The translations under genes and the position numbers were made by a program. Shown here one piece after another: positions 1-5,061 of a stretch of DNA of 6,001 bases (its first letter is position 1; each line of letters opens with the position of its first letter). The stretch is from an uncultured Bacillota bacterium (lineage in GTDB: Bacteria > Bacillota > Clostridia > Christensenellales > QAND01), in assembly GCA_905208455.1 (NCBI GenBank), contig CAJLPK010000089.1:1-6001 (forward strand), written 5' to 3'. A model generated the notes under the pieces. The model was not told the origin of the DNA. It saw nothing but the letters and a program-made list of their open reading frames with translations, and made no database searches.

Positions 1-793
1 CCCGATCAGTGGTGCAGCCGGGGACCAGCAGGCCGCCTTATTCGGCCAGACCTGTTTTGAAGCGGGGGATGTGAAAAATACCTATGGCACCGGCTGCTTT
101 TTATTGATGAATACCGGCGAAACCCCGCTGCTGTCCAAGCAGGGGCTCATCACCACCATGGCCGCTACCCGAGAAGGGGAGCCCTTCCAGTATGTCGTGG
201 AGGGCAGTATCTTTGTGGCGGGCGCGGCTGTGCAGTGGCTGCGCGACGAGCTGCACCTCATCGACAGCGCCGCCCAAACCGAAGCGCTGGCCCTGTCCGT
301 GCCGGACAGCGGCGGGGTGGTGCTGGTGCCTGCGTTTACCGGGCTGGGCGCGCCCTATTGGGATATGTATGCGCGCGGTACGCTGCTCGGCATTACGCGC
401 GGCACCGGCCGGGCGCACATCGCCAGGGCCACGCTGGAATCCATCGCCCTGCAAACCTACGACGTGCTCGACGTGATGCAAAAGGAAACGGGCATCGAGC
501 TGTCCTCCCTGCGGGTGGACGGCGGCGCCTCTGCCAACGGCTTTTTGATGCAAACACAGGCCGACCTGCTCGATAAGAGCGTCATCCGCCCCAAGGTGCT
601 GGAAACCACTGCGCTGGGCGCCGCCTACCTGGCCGGCCTGGCCGCCGGCATTTGGAAAAGCACCGACGAGCTGCGCGAGTTCTGGGAGCTGGACGATACC
701 TTTGTGCCGCAGATTTCCGAACAGGCACGCGCCCGCCAGATCCATCTTTGGCGCCGCGCCGTGGACCGTGCGCGCAGCTGGGCCGAGGATTGA
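1..793 (+). CDS. glpK: Glycerol kinase, C-terminal half (5' end outside window)
   Basis: Cytoplasmic FGGY-family kinase that phosphorylates glycerol with ATP to sn-glycerol 3-phosphate. The reading frame is open from base 2 and gives 263 residues, roughly the second half of a protein that is usually about 500 residues. The first visible residues read PISGAAGDQQAALFGQ; the Asp at visible position 8 matches the catalytic base of E. coli GlpK. Next come NTYGTGCFLLMNTG, the substrate-loop GAPYWDMYARG, the second FGGY signature region (LLGITRGTGRAHIARATLES) and the ATP-binding DGGASANGFLMQ followed by TALGAAYLAGLAAG. The C-terminal tail ends in RRAVDRARSWAED, aligning with the GlpK end, so the gene is intact here. 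The N-terminal part, including the His that is phosphorylated by HPr in some Firmicute glycerol kinases, is not in view. A GTG at 71 is internal, not a start. No glpF or glpD is visible. Family assignment is secure. Confidence 0.96.
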   Translation, partial: PISGAAGDQQAALFGQTCFEAGDVKNTYGTGCFLLMNTGETPLLSKQGLITTMAATREGEPFQYVVEGSIFVAGAAVQWLRDELHLIDSAAQTEALALSVPDSGGVVLVPAFTGLGAPYWDMYARGTLLGITRGTGRAHIARATLESIALQTYDVLDVMQKETGIELSSLRVDGGASANGFLMQTQADLLDKSVIRPKVLETTALGAAYLAGLAAGIWKSTDELREFWELDDTFVPQISEQARARQIHLWRRAVDRARSWAED

Positions 794-822
794 CCTTCCT
801 GCCAAACCGGGCCGCAGAAAGC

Positions 823-852
823 AAAAAAGACAGCCAAGCGCTGTCTTTTTTT
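823..852. terminator. Bidirectional intrinsic terminator between glpK and the ABC operon
   Basis: The stem GACAGC (829-834) pairs with GCTGTC (840-845) around a 5-nt loop. It is extended by AAAAAA (823-828) pairing with TTTTTT (846-851). Read on either strand it is a GC stem followed by a U-tract, so it can end glpK (+) and the importer operon (-). The TAA stop of the minus-strand ATPase (851-853) lies in the T-tract itself. Confidence 0.9.
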
Positions 853-1438
853 ATGCCTGCACTTTCAGCGGCGGCCCGGCCAGATGCAGGATATGCGCGC
901 CCATATACCGTGCGTCTTGCTCGTCATGCGTCACCATCACGATCAGCCGCCCCTCGGCATACCCGCGCAGCGCGTCCATTGCCTGGTGCTTGCTGTCCGT
1001 ATCCAGGCCCTTGAAGGCTTCGTCCATCAGCCAAGCATCCCCGCCAAAGCATACCATCCTTGCCAGGGCCACCCGCCTTCGCATGCCGCCGGACAACGCG
1101 CTCGGGCGCTTTCCAAACGCTTGTTTTGGCAGCCCCATGGCCCGCAGTGCTTCCGCCGCCTGTGCCTTTTCCCCTTTTGGCAGCACTGCCTCCACATTGC
1201 CCAAGGCCGTCAGCCAAGGCAGCAGGCGGTCCTCCTGAAACAGATACGCAAGCCTTTCCGGCCGCTCCACCGTGCCGCTCTGCGGGGTTTCCAGCCCCAT
1301 CATCACGCGCAGCAGCGTCGTCTTGCCCACGCCGGACGGGCCCATCAGCGCCACAACCCCGCTTTGCGGCAGGCACAGCGAAAAATGCGACAGCACCGTC
1401 TGCGTGCCAAAGCATACCGTAACGTCATTGACCTTCAT
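851..1438 (-). CDS. ABC importer ATPase, NitT/TauT (SsuB/TauB-like) family
   Basis: Cytoplasmic ATP-hydrolysing subunit that powers the importer encoded with it. All nucleotide-binding motifs are present in the 195 residues: Walker A GPSGVGKT (33-40), Q-loop LFQEDRLLPW (66-75), signature LSGGM (115-119), Walker B with catalytic Glu (DAWLMDE, 134-140), D-loop GLD (144-146) and H-loop His171. The order and the sequence around the Q-loop resemble SsuB/TauB-type ATPases. At 195 residues it is shorter than the usual 240-260 because it stops soon after the H-loop; the core fold is still complete. The residue after the catalytic Glu is Ala (DEAFKGLD) where most relatives have Pro. The ATG overlaps the end of the permease gene by 14 bp and has a good Shine-Dalgarno sequence (AAGGGGAG, complement of 1446-1453, 7-nt spacer), which fixes the start. 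It is the last gene of the operon. Substrate cannot be inferred from this subunit. Confidence 0.93.
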   Translation of the reverse strand: MKVNDVTVCFGTQTVLSHFSLCLPQSGVVALMGPSGVGKTTLLRVMMGLETPQSGTVERPERLAYLFQEDRLLPWLTALGNVEAVLPKGEKAQAAEALRAMGLPKQAFGKRPSALSGGMRRRVALARMVCFGGDAWLMDEAFKGLDTDSKHQAMDALRGYAEGRLIVMVTHDEQDARYMGAHILHLAGPPLKVQA

Positions 1439-2189
1439 GCGCTTGCTCCCCTTCCGCCGCCCACCGGCGCGTACACCATACCATCAGCCGTTCCATGCAT
1501 AGGCTCAGCACCACCACCGTTACCGTAACGGCAAACAGGTCCGGCGTTTCAAAATATATTTTCGCATAATACAGGTCGCGGCCCAGGCCGGCTGCCGGCA
1601 CACACAGCACCTCCGCCGCCACGCCGCTTTTCCATGCCATGCCAATGCCGGAAGAAAGCGCCGCCTGGAAATACGGCAGCACGGAGGGCATATATACCAG
1701 CTTGATCCGCTTCCATCTGGAAAAGCCGTAGCAGCGTGCCATCTCCAAAAGCGCGCGGTCCGTCTGGCGGATGCCCTGCTCTACATTGCTCCACACCATC
1801 GGCAGCACCATCACAAAGGAGCAGAACACCGGCACAGCGCCGGTATTCATCCACAGCAGAGCCAGCAGGATAAAGCTGGCCACCGGTACGGCCTTGACCG
1901 TGCTGAGCAGCGGTTGGCACAGTATGGCTGCCAAACGCCAGCGCACCGTGGCCGCTGCAAGGAGAATGCCTGCCGCCACCGCCAGCAGGAACCCCAGCAC
2001 GATACGCCCGATGGAAACCGCCACCGCCAGCCAAAACTCCGCCGTACCGCCAAGCGCCGCCAAACGCTGCAAAACGCGCAAAGGCGATGCCAGCAGAAAC
2101 TCCTGCTGCATCGCCATCGCCGCGATCTGCCATACCGCCAGCCAAAAGCATACGGCCAGCAGGGTTTGTACAGCGCGTTTATTTTTCAT
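1425..2189 (-). CDS. ABC importer permease, NitT/TauT (SsuC/TauC-like) family
   Basis: Inner-membrane channel subunit of the importer (254 residues), belonging to the binding-protein-dependent transport permease family. About six hydrophobic segments are visible: near 8-26, 53-80, 88-112, 116-134, 178-200 and 216-236. The cytoplasmic EAA-type coupling loop that contacts the ATPase lies at about 149-172 (EMARCYGFSRWKRIKLVYMP), with the conserved Gly at 155. The sequence before it, VKAVPVASFILLALLW, resembles the SsuC/TauC class. The ATG lies inside the end of the binding-protein gene (11-bp overlap). No strong Shine-Dalgarno precedes it, so translation probably depends on ribosomes finishing the upstream gene. 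The stop overlaps the ATPase start. The family is clear; the ligand is not. Confidence 0.92.
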   Translation of the reverse strand: MKNKRAVQTLLAVCFWLAVWQIAAMAMQQEFLLASPLRVLQRLAALGGTAEFWLAVAVSIGRIVLGFLLAVAAGILLAAATVRWRLAAILCQPLLSTVKAVPVASFILLALLWMNTGAVPVFCSFVMVLPMVWSNVEQGIRQTDRALLEMARCYGFSRWKRIKLVYMPSVLPYFQAALSSGIGMAWKSGVAAEVLCVPAAGLGRDLYYAKIYFETPDLFAVTVTVVVLSLCMERLMVWCTRRWAAEGEQAHEGQ

Positions 2190-3141
2190 AGTAGAATGCG
2201 TCGTCCGGCAGATTGCCGCCTACGCTCTTTGCGTTTGCCTCATACAGCACCTGGAAATAGCCCTCGATGGCCGGCTTCATCTCCGCGCCCGTGATGCACA
2301 CGATGTTGCATTTCGGAATGGCGGATTTCGCTACCTCCGCACTCGGCAGGATCTCGTATTTGGCCACCAGCTCCGCCGCTTGGTCTACGTTGGCGTTTAC
2401 ATAATCCACCGATTCCTTATATTCCTTCAAGAAGGTATCCACGGCGTCCTTGTTCTGCTCCAAAAACTCCGTGCGTACCACCAGGCAGCCCATCACCAGC
2501 TCGCTGCCGCCGGCAGACTGCTTCCACGCCTCGTTCAGATCCACAGCCACGCGCACCTCGGGGTCCTTGGCCATGACATTGGTCACGTACGGCTCCGGCA
2601 GCACAGCCAGCGTATTCTGCCCGCTCAAAAGCGCAGAGGCCACCTCTGCATGCTCGGACTTGTATTCCACTGTTGCCTGCACATTGTTCTGCTTAAACAG
2701 ATAATCCAGCGTATACTGCGGCGTGCTGCCCTGCCCGGCGCTTACCACGGTCTTCCCGTTCAGGTCCTGGATGCCGTTCACCGTATCCCCCTTTTCCACC
2801 ACATACATCGTACCCAGGGTATTCAGCGCGATCAGCGTTACCTGGCCCTGCGTTTTTTGGTACAGCGTCGCCGCCAAATTGGTAGGCAGCGCTGCAATGT
2901 CCACCTCTCCGCTGGTAATTTTGCCCGTCAATTCATCCGGCGCCCCGGCCAGCGTGAAGGTATAGTCCTCATCCGCCTTGCCCTGGTCCATATCGTCCAT
3001 CAGCTGTACCATCCCGATCCCCGTCGGGCCGTTGAGCGCCGCCACGTTCACCTTGGTCTTTTCCTTGGCCCCGCAGCCCGTCAAAAGCGACGCGCTCAAT
3101 ACCACTGCCATCAGCGCCGCCAGCCATTTTGTCCGTTTCAT
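2179..3141 (-). CDS. ABC importer substrate-binding lipoprotein, NitT/TauT-like, ligand unknown
   Basis: Lipid-anchored extracytoplasmic receptor that should capture the ligand and pass it to the permease. The 320-residue protein starts with MKRTKWLAAL, has a hydrophobic signal stretch (about 6-20) and a lipobox LLTGC with the lipidated Cys at 23. The mature part looks like a two-lobe periplasmic-binding fold of the SsuA/NMT1 kind. Likely pocket segments are AALNGPTGIGM (34-44), DIAALPTN (81-88), NTLGTMYVV (107-115), SAGQGSTPQYTLDYLF (134-149) and LPEPYVTN (181-188). The start was placed at 3141, not at a further upstream ATG (3216). A good Shine-Dalgarno sits 9 nt before it, the signal peptide begins here, and the upstream extension runs inside the regulator gene. 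The start forms ATGA with the regulator's TGA stop (4-bp overlap), so the two are probably translationally coupled. The pocket sequences do not tell me the ligand; sulfonates, nitrate-like anions and vitamin precursors are all handled by this superfamily. Confidence 0.92.
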   Translation of the reverse strand: MKRTKWLAALMAVVLSASLLTGCGAKEKTKVNVAALNGPTGIGMVQLMDDMDQGKADEDYTFTLAGAPDELTGKITSGEVDIAALPTNLAATLYQKTQGQVTLIALNTLGTMYVVEKGDTVNGIQDLNGKTVVSAGQGSTPQYTLDYLFKQNNVQATVEYKSEHAEVASALLSGQNTLAVLPEPYVTNVMAKDPEVRVAVDLNEAWKQSAGGSELVMGCLVVRTEFLEQNKDAVDTFLKEYKESVDYVNANVDQAAELVAKYEILPSAEVAKSAIPKCNIVCITGAEMKPAIEGYFQVLYEANAKSVGGNLPDDAFYYEK

Positions 3142-3845
3142 GTCGTTTCGTCCTCCCTTATCCCCTGCATGCCGTTCTCGTGCAGCAGGCCGTTTGGTTT
3201 GAGAATCGCAATGCATTTTCCTTCCCGCGCTATAAGCCCCTTTTTTTCCAGCGTTTCCATCGCCCGGTACAGCGAGGCGCGCCCGATGCCCAAAAGCTCC
3301 GCCAGCTTGTTCATGCCAAAGGGCAGCGTTACCGTGGGCGGCGCACCGTCCTGCTGGTTATCCAGCAGGTACATCGCCAGCCTGCACTCGGCGCTGCCGC
3401 CGGTATAGGCGTCGATCCTGCGGTTGAGATAAAAGATCCGCCCCGTCAAAAACGACAGGTAGTTGGCCAGGGCACGCTGGCTCTGCCCAAACAGCTGCAT
3501 CAGCGCGTCCTGCGGCAAAAACAGCACGCTGCTGCGCTTTCCGGCGCGGATATCCGTTACATAAAAATCGTACTCTTGAAACATGGAGGCCGCCCCAAAG
3601 CACTGGCCCGGCCCCAGCACATTCATCAGCACCGTGCCCGCCCGGCCCTGCGGCTTGGTCACCTCCACCTCCCCGGAGAGCACCAGCCCCAGGCTGCGTT
3701 TGGTATGCGTGCGGTCGTAGATTGCCTCGCCCTTTTCATAGCGCACCGTCTCTACGCCCGGCGCTTTGAGCAAGGCCTCCAGCGCCTTTGCTTCTACGCC
3801 CTGCCCCAAAAAGGATTTTTGCAGCAAAGGATGGATCAGTTGCAT
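3138..3845 (-). CDS. Crp/Fnr-family transcriptional regulator, first gene of the importer operon
   Basis: DNA-binding regulator of 235 residues with the usual two-part build. The N-terminal part is a cyclic-nucleotide-binding-type beta-barrel (about 10-115, with RSLGLVLSGEVEV at 50-62 and LGPGQCFGAASMF at 77-89). A long dimerisation helix follows (about 112-145), then a C-terminal winged helix (about 170-220). The helix-turn-helix is about 178-203; its recognition helix reads IGRASLYRAMETLEKKG, typical of Firmicute members. Aligned to E. coli CRP, the cAMP contacts Glu72, Arg82 and Ser83 fall at Ala85, Tyr95 and Val96, so cAMP is unlikely to be the signal. Only three cysteines are present (82, 154, 211) and there is no FNR-like N-terminal cluster. 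It has a Shine-Dalgarno GAGGGGAG just before its ATG, a consensus promoter and a palindrome between promoter and start. Leading the operon and overlapping the binding-protein gene by 4 bp, it most likely controls this importer. The signal is unknown. Confidence 0.93.
   Translation of the reverse strand: MQLIHPLLQKSFLGQGVEAKALEALLKAPGVETVRYEKGEAIYDRTHTKRSLGLVLSGEVEVTKPQGRAGTVLMNVLGPGQCFGAASMFQEYDFYVTDIRAGKRSSVLFLPQDALMQLFGQSQRALANYLSFLTGRIFYLNRRIDAYTGGSAECRLAMYLLDNQQDGAPPTVTLPFGMNKLAELLGIGRASLYRAMETLEKKGLIAREGKCIAILKPNGLLHENGMQGIREDETT
3151..3158 (-). promoter_or_regulatory. Shine-Dalgarno that fixes the binding-protein start
   Basis: On the minus strand this reads AGGGAGGA, with the GGAGGA core 9 nt before the ATG at 3141. 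It supports that start over the upstream in-frame ATG at 3216. The site lies inside the last codons of the regulator gene. Confidence 0.75.
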
Positions 3846-3856
3846 TCTCTCCCCTC

Positions 3857-3882
3857 AAAAGTGTTTCATTTGATACACTTTT
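3857..3882. promoter_or_regulatory. Candidate operator: 26-bp palindrome before the regulator gene
   Basis: The outer arms AAAAGTGT (3857-3864) and ACACTTTT (3875-3882) are perfect inverted repeats. The inner TCA/TGA also match, so 11 of 13 position pairs are complementary. The half-site is GTGT(A/T)TCA with a 2-bp centre. This size and symmetry suit a Crp/Fnr dimer. It lies about +6 to +31 relative to the predicted transcription start (about 3888), a position where a bound protein would block transcription rather than activate it. A weak AT-rich RNA hairpin is the alternative reading. Confidence 0.72.
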
Positions 3883-3894
3883 CAAGTCATTTCC

Positions 3895-3922
3895 ATTATA
3901 AAAACCCCCCGCCGAATGTCAA
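3895..3922 (-). promoter_or_regulatory. Sigma-A-type promoter of the regulator-importer operon
   Basis: On the minus strand the -35 box is TTGACA (complement of 3917-3922) and the -10 box is TATAAT (complement of 3895-3900), separated by 16 bp that include a run of six G. Both hexamers match consensus exactly. The predicted start is near 3888, giving a leader of about 43 nt before the regulator ATG. Such a strong promoter would not need an activator. Confidence 0.85.
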
Positions 3923-3942
3923 CCCCTGCCCGCAGAAAAAAC

Positions 3943-3969
3943 AAAAAAAGAGGCGTTTGCCTCTTTTTT
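3943..3969. terminator. Intrinsic terminator of cysK
   Basis: GAGGC (3950-3954) pairs with GCCTC (3959-3963) around a 4-nt loop, flanked by an A-run (3943-3949) and six T (3964-3969). On the minus strand it lies 17 nt after the cysK TAA stop and ends in a U-tract. It separates cysK from the importer operon promoter, so the two are distinct transcription units. It is symmetric and could also work on the plus strand. Confidence 0.88.
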
Positions 3970-3985
3970 GCCCCGGTCTCCCGCT

Positions 3986-4912
3986 TTACTGCGCAAACAA
4001 ATCGGTGGAAAAGTATTTTTCCCCGCCATCCGGCAGCAGCACCACACAAATCTTGCCCTGGTTCTCCGCCCGCTTGGCCCACTGCAGCCCCACGTACAGC
4101 GCCGCGCCGCCGGAAATGCCCGCCAGGATGCCCTCGGTTTTGGCCAGGGCGCGCGCCGTCTGCTTGGCCTGCTCTCCCGTGACCTGGGCGATCTCATCGA
4201 GCAGGGAAACATCCAAGATCTCCGGCACAAACCCCGCGCCAATGCCCTGCAGCGGATGCGGCCCTGCCTGCCCGCCGCTCAATACCGGCGCATCCGCCGG
4301 CTCCACCGCTAAAATGTGTGCACGCCGGTTCTGCTCTTTCAGATAGCGGCCTGTGCCCGTGATGGTGCCGCCCGTGCCCACGCCCGCTGCAAAGCAGTCG
4401 ATGTGCCCGCCGGTCTGCTGCCACAGCTCCGGGCCTGTCGTCTCATAATGCGCTTTTACATTGGCAGGGTTTACAAACTGCCCGGCCAGCACAGCGCCCG
4501 GGATGGCTTTTACCAGCGCATCCGCCTTGTCGATGGCGCCCTGCATGCCCGCTTCGGCCGGCGTCAGCACCAGCTCTGCGCCCAGCGCAGCCAGCAGCAT
4601 GCGCCGCTCTTGGCTCATCGAGGCCGGCATGGTAAGCACCACGCGGTAGCCGCGGCACGCCCCGATGGCGGCCAGGCCCACGCCGGTGTTGCCGCTGGTG
4701 GGCTCCACGATACACCCTCCGGGCGCCAAACGCCCTGCCTGCTCCAGCTCACGGATGATATACAGCGCCGCGCGGTCCTTTACGCTGCCAAACGGATTGT
4801 TCTTTTCCAGCTTCACCAGCACACTGGCCCGCGCGCCTTCCTCTTCACACAAATGGGGGATGGCAATCAGCGGCGTATGGCCGATACATTCTATGGATGT
4901 CGGTTGTTTCAT
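3986..4912 (-). CDS. cysK: Cysteine synthase (O-acetylserine sulfhydrylase)
   Basis: PLP enzyme that makes cysteine from O-acetylserine and sulfide, the last step of cysteine biosynthesis, in the cytoplasm. The 308-residue length is typical. Visible landmarks are IGHTPLI (10-16), the PLP Schiff-base Lys45 in FGSVKDRAA, the substrate loop PTSGNTG (71-77), the phosphate-binding GTGGT (179-183), the CysK-type stretch EPADAPVLSGGQAGPH (204-219) followed by LQGIGAGFVPEIL, and SGG (267-269). That stretch favours CysK over CysM or cystathionine beta-synthase. Around the lysine it reads NNPFGSVKDR, where many relatives have NPGGSVKDR or NPAGSVKDR. The start was placed at 4912, where AAGGAG (complement of 4922-4927) sits 9 nt upstream. 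An in-frame ATG at 4999 would add 29 residues but lies upstream of the promoter. The gene stands alone, divergent from pyc. OAS/sulfide activity is inferred from family. Confidence 0.94.
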   Translation of the reverse strand: MKQPTSIECIGHTPLIAIPHLCEEEGARASVLVKLEKNNPFGSVKDRAALYIIRELEQAGRLAPGGCIVEPTSGNTGVGLAAIGACRGYRVVLTMPASMSQERRMLLAALGAELVLTPAEAGMQGAIDKADALVKAIPGAVLAGQFVNPANVKAHYETTGPELWQQTGGHIDCFAAGVGTGGTITGTGRYLKEQNRRAHILAVEPADAPVLSGGQAGPHPLQGIGAGFVPEILDVSLLDEIAQVTGEQAKQTARALAKTEGILAGISGGAALYVGLQWAKRAENQGKICVVLLPDGGEKYFSTDLFAQ

Positions 4913-4936
4913 GCTCCCTCGCTCCTTCTTTATTTC

Positions 4937-4965
4937 ATAGTAATCCCATCCCATCCTCCCGTCAA
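4937..4965 (-). promoter_or_regulatory. Promoter of cysK
   Basis: On the minus strand, TTGACG (complement of 4960-4965) and TACTAT (complement of 4937-4942) are separated by 17 bp. The predicted start is near 4930, leaving a leader of only about 18 nt that is mostly the ribosome binding site. That leaves no room for a T-box or riboswitch. The spacer carries a tandem GGGAT/GGGAT repeat. Confidence 0.75.
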
Positions 4966-4983
4966 GCAGGCGCTGTATTCCCT

Positions 4984-5014
4984 GCCGATTCTTGCACAAA
5001 ACCGAGAAATCGGC
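4984..5014. repeat. Inverted repeat over the pyc promoter, possible operator
   Basis: GCCGATT (4984-4990) and AATCGGC (5008-5014) are perfect 7-bp inverted repeats 17 bp apart. They bracket the candidate -35 box of pyc and end next to the -10 region. It may be a regulator site; a chance repeat of this size in a 149-bp spacer is not very unlikely. Confidence 0.4.
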
Positions 5015-5025
5015 TAAGATATAAT
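4992..5025 (+). promoter_or_regulatory. Promoter region of pyc
   Basis: TTGCAC (4992-4997) lies 17 bp before TAAGAT (5015-5020). A perfect TATAAT (5020-5025) overlaps the end of that box but has no good -35 at normal spacing (22 bp from TTGCAC). One of the two -10 boxes probably drives pyc, with a start near 5027-5032 and a leader of about 30-35 nt. Confidence 0.6.
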
Positions 5026-5046
5026 ATGTTATTGTGTAACCTTCCC

Positions 5047-5054
5047 GAGGAGGT
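5047..5054 (+). promoter_or_regulatory. Ribosome binding site that sets the TTG start of pyc
   Basis: GAGGAGGT is a near-perfect Shine-Dalgarno, with the GGAGG core 8 nt before the TTG at 5062. An ATG at 5055 and a GTG at 5057 lie too close to it and run into stops within 8 and 3 codons. The TTG is the only sensible start. Confidence 0.85.
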
Positions 5055-5061
5055 ATGTGGA

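Noticed and set aside
101..805. A 234-codon minus-strand open frame opposite glpK
   Set aside because: Low-complexity Gly/Gln/His-rich translation antisense to a conserved glycerol kinase; no domain and no credible ribosome site.
3142..3216. A 25-residue N-terminal extension of the binding protein
   Set aside because: It lies wholly inside the regulator gene, would place charged residues ahead of the signal peptide, and the start at 3141 has its own good ribosome binding site.
1771..3408. A 545-codon plus-strand open frame antisense to the importer genes
   Set aside because: It lies opposite three well-supported genes, is very rich in Arg, His and Gln, has no recognisable domain, and spans several gene borders. 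This is typical of the antisense of GC-rich coding DNA.
3857..3882. The palindrome upstream of the regulator read as an intrinsic terminator
   Set aside because: The stem is AT-rich with a large loop and only four trailing U, and it sits between a consensus promoter and the start codon. An operator explains it better.
4913..4999. A 29-residue N-terminal extension of CysK
   Set aside because: It would start upstream of the cysK promoter, has no family similarity, and the start at 4912 gives a normal-length CysK.
5028..5040. GTTA-N5-TAAC near the pyc transcription start as a second regulator site
   Set aside because: Only 4-bp arms, and a poor match to the GTGT(A/T)TCA half-site upstream of the regulator gene; likely chance.
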